Shown here in pieces: positions 1 to 4,623 of a DNA stretch of 10,839 nt (its first letter is position 1; every line of letters starts with the position of its first letter). The notes beneath the pieces are model-generated. The model was not told the DNA's origin, searched no databases, and was given only the letters and a program-made list of their open reading frames with translations. Origin of the DNA: CAYHGV01 sp964356135. Lineage in GTDB: Bacteria > Hydrothermota > Tepidihabitantia > CAYHGV01. The stretch is from the NCBI GenBank assembly GCA_964356135.1, contig CAYHGV010000099.1, forward strand, positions 1 to 10,839. Reading direction: 5' to 3'. A program made the translations under genes and the position numbers.

Positions 1-718
1 GATTGGTAAGAAAGCCGTGAACCGAGAGGGTGGGGTTTTGGATCGAAACCTCGACCAGCGATTCGAATTCGTCTTTTTCTAAGAACGAAACGAGCCGGTC
101 ATGCAACGAAGGGGCGGGCGGCAAGAGTAGAACCGATTTCCCGTCGGCTTGTAACGAGAAAAGAATCTCGGGATAGGCGAGTGCATAGCCTTTCAGTAAT
201 TCGATGATGAGTTTCAATTCGTAGGTGTCAGATTTTAAGAATGTCCGGCGAACCGGCAGATTGTAGAAAAGCTCCTGGGCGGTAAGCGTCGTGCCGGCGG
301 GGCGGGCACTTTCCCGGACTTCGGTAACCCTTCCTTCCTCGGCGTCGATCAGGTTTGCGACCAGGCTGGCGGCGGTGTTGGTTTCGATTCTCAATTTTGC
401 CACGCTGGCGATGCTGGCTAAAGCTTCGCCCCGGAAACCGAGGGTCCGAAGCTGGCTTAAGTCTTTAATATCAGATAGCTTGCTGGTGGCATGGCGCTCG
501 ATACAGCGGAGGGAATCATCCCGGTCCATGCCGGTGCCGTTGTCGGTCACCCGGATCAGATCCTTGCCGCCCCGAGTGACCTCGACTTCGATTTTGGTGC
601 TGCGGGCATCGAGTGAGTTTTCGATCAGTTCTTTTACTACTGAAACCGGCCGGGTGATGACTTCGCCGGCAGCGATCTTACGCTGGGTCGATTCGGAGAG
701 GAGTTTAATCGTTGCCAT
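1..718 (-). CDS. mutL: DNA mismatch repair protein MutL, N-terminal part (3' end beyond window)
   Basis: MutL is the GHKL-type ATPase that couples MutS mismatch recognition to strand excision. The minus-strand frame is open from the ATG at 718 to the window edge, giving 239 residues of a protein that is usually about 550-650 residues. Visible motifs in order are AAGEV (16-20), the ATP-binding helix KELIENSLDA with catalytic Glu30 and Asn34, DNGTGM (59-64), HATSK (76-80) and GFRGEAL (94-100). NLPVRR of the transducer domain follows. The usual SLDAGA reads SLDARS here. The start matches the family, whose N-terminus lies just before 'AAGEV'. No Shine-Dalgarno or good promoter precedes the ATG. 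The gene may therefore be read from the upstream hydrolase gene through the repeat-filled gap. The endonuclease and dimerisation half lies outside the window. Confidence 0.96.
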   Translation of the reverse strand, partial: MATIKLLSESTQRKIAAGEVITRPVSVVKELIENSLDARSTKIEVEVTRGGKDLIRVTDNGTGMDRDDSLRCIERHATSKLSDIKDLSQLRTLGFRGEALASIASVAKLRIETNTAASLVANLIDAEEGRVTEVRESARPAGTTLTAQELFYNLPVRRTFLKSDTYELKLIIELLKGYALAYPEILFSLQADGKSVLLLPPAPSLHDRLVSFLEKDEFESLVEVSIQNPTLSVHGFLTN

Positions 719-945
719 ATTTTATTATTACAAGATTTTCACCACAAAGAGCACAAAGGTTTCGGAACTTGCAACAATAAACCACGAATTGACACGAATA
801 ATCAGCGAATGAACACGAATTTTTAATTTTACACTTTTCATTTTGCATTATCATTTTCCTCTTTGTGCCCTTTGTGGTCAATCTCATCAATAGTTTCTAA
901 TGAAGGTTTTATTCGTGTTCATTCGTGTAAGTTCGTGGTTCAATA
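719..945. repeat. Intergenic mosaic of short-period repeat words in inverted arrangement
   Basis: The gap between mutL and the hydrolase gene is almost entirely repeat words. CACAAAG occurs at 743 and 752 (9-bp step). CACGAAT occurs at 783, 793 and 814, with a degenerate copy (AGCGAAT) at 804, giving steps of 10, 11 and 10 bp. A T-rich heptad tract (TTTTACA, CTTTTCA, TTTTGCA) runs from 827 to 847 with a 7-bp step. The first two families then reappear in reverse complement: CTTTGTG at 861 and 870, and ATTCGTG-type words at 911, 921 and 931. I see no credible gene or terminator. ORFs in this stretch are repeat read-through. The right end overlaps the 3' end of the hydrolase gene. Confidence 0.8.
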
Positions 946-1706
946 TTTTCCACTGACAGTTTCATTCCATCCCGGGCGGCGATGGTTTGTATCCCGGTTT
1001 CCTGTTCCACCTGGGCTGCCACTTCCCAGGGTTTCGCTTTGATAATTGACATACCGAAATGGCTCAGCACGGCAAGCTTCGGTTTTATTTTTTTTATCAG
1101 TAGTTTTACATCAACGACGGTTAAATGGTCTAAGGGGCCAGGGTCAAGGCGAATGACATTGAAAATCGCCACATCGGCTGGATAGGCCTCGGCCAATCCT
1201 TCAAAGTATTGGGTGTCGGCGATATAGGCGATTTTGAGTTTTTCGGTTTTGAATAGAAAGCCGTAGGTTTCACCGCGGTGCTGGTGACGGATCGGCGTTG
1301 AAAAAACGAGCCCGGGTAACGAGTAGGTCAGGCCTTCTTTCAGGATAACAATCTCCTCTAGGAAATTCCGGAGGTATCGTAAGACTACCGGGTCTCCACC
1401 TTCAAGGGCGTCTTCCGGGGTAAAGAGCTTGCCCCGCGGTTTTAACCCGCCTTCGGTGATTGACTCAATTATCGAATTTATGTCGGCGGAGTGGTCTAAG
1501 TGGCGATGGGATAGTAAAACCGCATCGAGTTTGGTCGGGTCGAGGTGATGTCGGCTGGTGGTTATGCGCACGAGCGACCCAGGGCCCGGGTCGATTAAAA
1601 TGTTCCTTTGAGCCAGCGATAACCAGATGCCTCCCGAGGCGCGGATCTGTTTAAAGACTACAATCCGAGCTCCACCCGAACCCAGGAAAATTATTGCGTC
1701 GGCCAT
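909..1706 (-). CDS. Metallo-beta-lactamase-fold metal-dependent hydrolase
   Basis: This is a 265-residue protein of the MBL-fold hydrolase superfamily, probably binding two metal ions. The N-terminus IIFLGSGGAR (5-14) with KQIRASGG (19-26) is typical of a cytoplasmic phosphodiesterase-like branch. The metal-binding set is visible: HRHLDH at 67-72, His141 and/or His143 in RHQHRGE, Asp164 in YIADTQ, and His216 in SHFG. The substrate cannot be told from sequence. The frame is open upstream to a TTG at 1766, but I place the start at the ATG at 1706. A strong promoter (TTGACA, 16 bp, TATAGT) ends 7 nt before that ATG, and the upstream extension would run through the promoter into a repeat element. 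No Shine-Dalgarno is present, so the mRNA is probably leaderless. The last ten residues (256-265) are encoded by repeat words of the intergenic mosaic, so the native C-terminus seems to have been replaced. Confidence 0.88.
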   Translation of the reverse strand: MADAIIFLGSGGARIVVFKQIRASGGIWLSLAQRNILIDPGPGSLVRITTSRHHLDPTKLDAVLLSHRHLDHSADINSIIESITEGGLKPRGKLFTPEDALEGGDPVVLRYLRNFLEEIVILKEGLTYSLPGLVFSTPIRHQHRGETYGFLFKTEKLKIAYIADTQYFEGLAEAYPADVAIFNVIRLDPGPLDHLTVVDVKLLIKKIKPKLAVLSHFGMSIIKAKPWEVAAQVEQETGIQTIAARDGMKLSVENIEPRTYTNEHE

Positions 1707-1713
1707 AGTTTTC

Positions 1714-1741
1714 ACTATAGCCTTGTCGGGAACCATGTCAA
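1714..1741 (-). promoter_or_regulatory. Sigma70-type promoter of the MBL hydrolase gene, leaderless
   Basis: On the minus strand, TTGACA (1741-1736) is followed after 16 bp by TATAGT (1719-1714). Then come seven bases (GAAAACT) and the ATG at 1706. A usual discriminator length puts transcription initiation at about 1707-1706, on or next to the start codon. Confidence 0.75.
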
Positions 1742-1765
1742 GCATTGCTGTTGAGAACACTGCCA

Positions 1766-1886
1766 AACCACTGAAGACACTGAATCCGCCAAAGTGTGTG
1801 GCGGAACGGAATGGTTATTATATTTATTTCGTTATAATTATTCAGTGAATTCCGTGTCCGCCAAGATTCGTGGCGGATCAGTGGTT
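1766..1886. repeat. REPIN-like inverted-repeat element with two identical-arm hairpins
   Basis: This 121-bp element is bounded by perfect 9-bp inverted repeats, AACCACTGA (1766-1774) and TCAGTGGTT (1878-1886). Inside are two hairpins with identical arms and different 7-nt loops. The first has TCCGCCA 1785-1791 with TGGCGGA 1799-1805. The second has TCCGCCA 1857-1863 with TGGCGGA 1871-1877. CACTGAA (1778-1784) also pairs with TTCAGTG (1841-1847). Each half, read inward, carries TGGCGGA followed by ACGGAAT, so the halves are diverged inverted copies around an AT-rich centre. This is the architecture of a REP doublet (REPIN) or a small MITE. It lies between two divergent promoters and carries no ORF of its own. 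No RAYT transposase gene is in the window. Confidence 0.78.
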
Positions 1887-1935
1887 AAAAATGACTTTTT
1901 TAGTGGTCTCTTGTCGATTTCGACGATGAAAGAGG

Positions 1936-2033
1936 GATTACTTCGATAAAAATCCCGCAGCTTGACACTCCGAAAAAAGGGTTTATAATTACACGATAGT
2001 GATTGCTGTAATCGGGAATTTCCCGAAGTAATC
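1936..2033. promoter_or_regulatory. 10-bp inverted repeat flanking the ammonia-lyase promoter (possible operator pair)
   Basis: GATTACTTCG (1936-1945) and CGAAGTAATC (2024-2033) are exact inverted copies 88 bp apart. Their midpoint, 1984.5, falls on the -10 hexamer. The left copy also sits inside a small hairpin, GGGATT 1934-1939 with AATCCC 1951-1956. The right copy overlaps the palindrome TCGGGAA 2012-2018 / TTCCCGA 2020-2026. A repressor binding both arms, or a stem in the leader, could regulate the gene. The function is inferred. Confidence 0.45.
1962..1989 (+). promoter_or_regulatory. Full-consensus sigma70 promoter of the ammonia-lyase gene
   Basis: TTGACA (1962-1967) and TATAAT (1984-1989) are both perfect consensus hexamers with a 16-bp spacer. 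Transcription would begin near 1996 and leave a leader of about 100 nt before the TTG start. The leader contains the 15-bp palindrome at 2012-2026. Confidence 0.85.
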
Positions 2034-2083
2034 TCAATCGGTTACACGCCGAAGACGATGCTATTAAAAATATGGTTCTAACG

Positions 2084-2091
2084 TAAGGAGG
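2084..2091 (+). promoter_or_regulatory. Strong ribosome binding site that fixes the TTG start of the ammonia-lyase
   Basis: TAAGGAGG lies five bases upstream of TTG at 2097. This near-perfect anti-16S match at good spacing decides the start, although the codon is the uncommon TTG. Confidence 0.85.
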
Positions 2092-2096
2092 CCACG

Positions 2097-3620
2097 TTGG
2101 CTATTATTTTAGATGGTTCGGGGTTGACGGTCGAAAAAATGATTCGGATTGCCCGGTACCGCGAGCAAGTTGAATTATCGCCGGCTGCCCTGGAGCGGAT
2201 TAAACAGTGCCGCGCTATGCTCGAAGAAAAGATTAAAGCACGGGAAATTATGTACGGAGTTAATACCGGTATCGGCGAATTTTCCGAAGTGGTTTTAACC
2301 GATGAACAGGTTGAGCAATTCCAGAGATATTTGATTTATAATCATGCCGCCGGAATTGGCGACCCGGCGCCGATCGAATATGTCCGGGGGGCAATTGCGA
2401 GCAGGTTAAATGTTCTGGCTAAGGGAAAATCCGGCTGCCGGCCGGAAATCGCCCTGACGCTGGTCGAAATGTTGAACAAAGGAGTTACTCCGGTCGTCTG
2501 TTTAAAAGGTTCAGTCGGTGCAAGCGGCGACCTGGCTCCGATGTCCCAGATCGCTCTCCTTTTATTGGGTGAAGGCGAGGCGTTTTACCAAGGTGAACGA
2601 TTGCCGGGTAAGGTTGCGCTGGATCGGACAGGAATTCCGGTTCCGGGTTTGCAGGCACGGGATGGCTTGGCGGCAATTAACGGTTCGAATCTAATGACCG
2701 CTATCAGTTCACTCCTGCTCTACGATATCAATCGCTGGCTCCAACAAGCGGAAATTGCCTGTGCGATGACGCTGGAAGCGCTCTACGCCAATATGAAACC
2801 ATATGATGTCCGGTTGCACGAGGCGAGGGGTTTTCCGGGTGCGGTCCGGTCGGCAAAGTCAATCATGAAATGTATCGAAGGTTCGGACCTTTTGTCCGGT
2901 AAGATTAAGACGAAAGTTCAGGATGCTTATTCGATGCGTTCTTCACCCCAGGTCATTGGTGCTGTCCACGATGCGGTTGCCTATGCCAAGCAGCAGGTGG
3001 AGATCGAGCTCAACGGCGTAGCCGATAACCCGATTTTCATGCCCGAGTATAAATTGACCCTGACCGGTGCCAATTTCCAGGGTTCGCCGATTTCGCTGCC
3101 GATGGATATGATTGGTGCGGCAGTGACAATGGTCTGCGTTCTTTCCGAACGGCGGCTCAACCGGCTGACCAACCCGGCGTTAAGTATCGGGTTGCCTGCA
3201 TTTTTGACCAAAGGTGCAGGTATGTTTTCCGGGATGATGCTCAGCCAGTACACCGCCGATACTCTGATCGTCGAACAGAGAATCCTTTCTGCTCCGGCTT
3301 CGACGATGTCGATTCCGGCGGCGGCCGACCAGGAGGACTTTGTTTCGATGGGGATGAATACGGCAATCAAAAACGGACAAATTCTCGATAATGCCTACGG
3401 TATCTTAGGGATAGAATTTATGGCTGCTGCTCAGGCATTGGATTTCCGCGAATTTAATCCGGGCAAGGGTGTTACGACGGCAAAAAAGTTGATCAGAAAA
3501 TATGTCGAACATCTTGACGAAGACCGGCCGCTCTATAGTGACCATACCCGGATGAAGGAACTGGTGAAGTCGTGTGAAATTCTCGAAGAAGTTGAAAAAG
3601 CGGTCGGCAGTCTCGAGTGA
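2097..3620 (+). CDS. hutH: MIO-dependent ammonia-lyase, most likely histidine ammonia-lyase
   Basis: The 507-residue protein has the normal length for histidine ammonia-lyase (histidine to urocanate plus ammonia). Ala142-Ser143-Gly144 in GSVGASGDLAP would cyclise to the MIO electrophile. Numbering follows the Pseudomonas HAL closely: Tyr53 (MYGVNTG), His83 (YNHAAG), Asn195 (INGSN), Tyr278 and Arg281 (QDAYSMR), Phe327 (ANFQG) and Glu413 (DQEDFVSMG). His83 and Glu413 favour histidine over the tyrosine/phenylalanine lyases. Three signature positions differ from classical HAL: NFH is NFQ (Gln328), QEDHVSM is QEDFVSM (Phe415), and the Cys after Arg281 is Ser282. Substrate drift, for example to another aromatic amino acid or a 2,3-aminomutase reaction, is therefore possible. 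No hutU, hutI or hutG lies in the window. The gene has its own strong promoter and RBS and is probably monocistronic or co-transcribed with the cyclophilin gene. Confidence 0.9.
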   Translation: MAIILDGSGLTVEKMIRIARYREQVELSPAALERIKQCRAMLEEKIKAREIMYGVNTGIGEFSEVVLTDEQVEQFQRYLIYNHAAGIGDPAPIEYVRGAIASRLNVLAKGKSGCRPEIALTLVEMLNKGVTPVVCLKGSVGASGDLAPMSQIALLLLGEGEAFYQGERLPGKVALDRTGIPVPGLQARDGLAAINGSNLMTAISSLLLYDINRWLQQAEIACAMTLEALYANMKPYDVRLHEARGFPGAVRSAKSIMKCIEGSDLLSGKIKTKVQDAYSMRSSPQVIGAVHDAVAYAKQQVEIELNGVADNPIFMPEYKLTLTGANFQGSPISLPMDMIGAAVTMVCVLSERRLNRLTNPALSIGLPAFLTKGAGMFSGMMLSQYTADTLIVEQRILSAPASTMSIPAAADQEDFVSMGMNTAIKNGQILDNAYGILGIEFMAAAQALDFREFNPGKGVTTAKKLIRKYVEHLDEDRPLYSDHTRMKELVKSCEILEEVEKAVGSLE

Positions 3621-3736
3621 ATTGAAAAGATTGGACCACAAAGACCACAAAGCGCACAAAGAAAAGCATAGGAATGCAAGCCGAACTATTTAACCGTTTA
3701 ACCAATTGTCAATTTTCTTTCAAGCACTTGCGGGGT
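3621..3736. repeat. Short intergenic gap with CACAAAG (9-bp) and TTTAACC (8-bp) words
   Basis: CACAAAG occurs at 3637, 3646 and 3655, exactly 9 bp apart and 17 bp after the ammonia-lyase stop. A second set follows in octads: CCGAACTA 3681-3688, TTTAACCG 3689-3696 and TTTAACCA 3697-3704. No hairpin-plus-T-run terminator is evident after the ammonia-lyase gene. Confidence 0.75.
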
Positions 3737-3763
3737 TTGACAAGGGTCGTATTTCAGGATAAT
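3737..3763 (+). promoter_or_regulatory. Probable promoter of the cyclophilin gene
   Basis: TTGACA (3737-3742) is followed after 15 bp by GATAAT (3758-3763), five of six matches to the -10 consensus. Transcription would start at about 3769-3771, very near an in-frame ATG at 3768 and upstream of AAGGAGG (3778-3784). The short spacer makes this weaker evidence than the other promoters here. Confidence 0.55.
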
Positions 3764-3788
3764 TCTAATGACAACCCAAGGAGGAATA

Positions 3789-4322
3789 ATGTATAATTTA
3801 TTACCAATAGTAATGTTTTTGCTATCCGCATTGACCCCGGACCAGCGGGTTGAGCTGGCTGTGAGCGCCAAAGATACGGAAGTGACCCTGACCGATACCA
3901 CCCAGGCGATTGTCAAGACGAACAGGGGTTCTTTCAGATTGCTCTTGTATGGTAAAGATGCGCCGATTTCGGTCAAAAATTTCGTCCGTCTGGCGGAAGC
4001 CGGGTTTTATGATGGACTGACTTTTCATCGCTATGAGCCGGGTTTTGTCATTCAGGGCGGCGACCCGCAGGGCACCGGTATGGGTGATGCCGGTTATACG
4101 ATTCCCCTGGAAATCAGCGACCGGAAGCATATTAAGGGTGCGTTAGGGATGGCGCGTGCTCAGGACCCAAATTCGGGCAGTTGCCAGTTTTATATCTGCC
4201 TTGAAGCCCAACCGGGATTGGATGGAAGTTATACGGTTTTCGGTGAAGTCATCAAAGGTATGAGCATCGTTGAACAACTCCGGCAAGGGGACAAGATAAT
4301 TAAAATAAAAATTATTCGGTAA
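3789..4322 (+). CDS. Cyclophilin-type peptidyl-prolyl cis-trans isomerase, probably exported
   Basis: This 177-residue protein catalyses cis-trans isomerisation of Xaa-Pro bonds. A short hydrophobic N-terminus (LLPIVMFLLSAL, residues 4-15) looks like a signal peptide or membrane anchor, so it probably helps fold extracytoplasmic proteins. The cyclophilin domain spans about 38-176. It includes VKTNRGSF (42-49), NFVRLAEAGFYDGLTFHR with the catalytic Arg81, FVIQGGDP (86-93), GALGMAR (118-123), SCQFYI (131-136) and LDGSYTVFG (144-152). Trp121 and His126 of human CypA are not conserved, as in many bacterial members. I chose the ATG at 3789 because AAGGAGG (3778-3784) precedes it. The frame also opens at 3768, which would add seven residues and lies almost on the predicted transcription start. 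Confidence 0.93.
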   Translation: MYNLLPIVMFLLSALTPDQRVELAVSAKDTEVTLTDTTQAIVKTNRGSFRLLLYGKDAPISVKNFVRLAEAGFYDGLTFHRYEPGFVIQGGDPQGTGMGDAGYTIPLEISDRKHIKGALGMARAQDPNSGSCQFYICLEAQPGLDGSYTVFGEVIKGMSIVEQLRQGDKIIKIKIIR

Positions 4323-4589
4323 GGGAGCTAAACACCCTGAGAATAAAGATTGGATACGAAGTATAGATTGAGCGAAGCGAAATCAACCGCTAAGAAATGC
4401 GGCGTGTCCTAATTAACCGGGTAGAAAAAGGTGACAGACTATTTTTGCAAGGAGGAAGAATATAGAGTTAGCACTTAAACAGTACGCTATCGCACCGAAG
4501 TCTTCGCGCTGACCGGCGCAGCCATCCGGTCGGGCTTATCCGACCCCTACCTGCGACAACCAAGGGGACAGGCATAGGGTTTTGACTTA
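4323..4589. other. Intergenic region with hairpins and a dispersed repeat word, no gene seen
   Basis: The roughly 300-bp gap before the DUF4175-like gene holds no convincing ORF or tRNA. It contains the word AGCGAAGCGAAATCAACCGC (4371-4390), which recurs at 17 of 20 positions at 10385-10404. Its last four bases form a small hairpin, CCGC 4387-4390 with GCGG 4399-4402. A T-run after TGACAGAC (4432-4445) and an AAGGAGG (about 4450) that leads directly into a stop are not attached to a gene. Two overlapping stems lie at 4511-4545. The region looks like layered remnants of palindromic repeats. Confidence 0.6.
4511..4545. repeat. Two mutually exclusive GC-rich hairpins
   Basis: GACCGG (4511-4516) pairs with CCGGTC (4526-4531) across a 9-nt loop. 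GGTCGG (4528-4533) pairs with CCGACC (4540-4545) across a 6-nt loop. The stems share 4528-4531, so only one can form at a time. They lie upstream of the next promoter and no T-run follows. A dispersed palindromic repeat is likelier than an attenuator. Confidence 0.5.
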
Positions 4590-4618
4590 TTGACAGCTTA
4601 AAGGAACTATTCTAAAAT
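4590..4618 (+). promoter_or_regulatory. Sigma70-type promoter of the DUF4175-like gene, leaderless
   Basis: TTGACA (4590-4595), a 17-bp spacer and TAAAAT (4613-4618) are followed by five bases (TTTCC) and the ATG at 4624. Transcription initiation is expected at about the A of the ATG. The only purine-rich Shine-Dalgarno-like string, AAGGA at 4601-4605, is 18 nt from the ATG and inside the promoter spacer, so it would not be in the mRNA. Confidence 0.75.
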
Positions 4619-4623
4619 TTTCC

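Noticed and set aside
291..812. Plus-strand 173-residue ORF at the left end
   Set aside because: It is antisense to mutL, whose conserved motifs are unmistakable on the minus strand, and its 3' end reads repeat words.
705..890. Minus-strand 61-residue ORF between mutL and the hydrolase
   Set aside because: It is composed of repeat words (CACAAAG, CACGAAT, T-rich heptads) and overlaps the start of mutL. No RBS or coding character.
743..937. CRISPR array
   Set aside because: The units are only 7-10 bp apart, with no spacer-length unique sequence and no cas genes. They are short-period words, not direct repeats with spacers.
1707..1766. Upstream extension of the hydrolase gene to a TTG at 1766
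   Set aside because: The extension contains the gene's own promoter and begins at the edge of the REPIN-like element. The family N-terminus fits the ATG at 1706.
4450..4470. AAGGAGG ribosome binding site for a small gene in the gap
   Set aside because: The string is followed almost at once by a TAG, with no start codon at proper spacing and no open frame of useful length.
4480..4580. tRNA or other structured RNA gene
   Set aside because: GC-rich stems are present, but no cloverleaf, anticodon arm or CCA-adjacent acceptor stem can be built.
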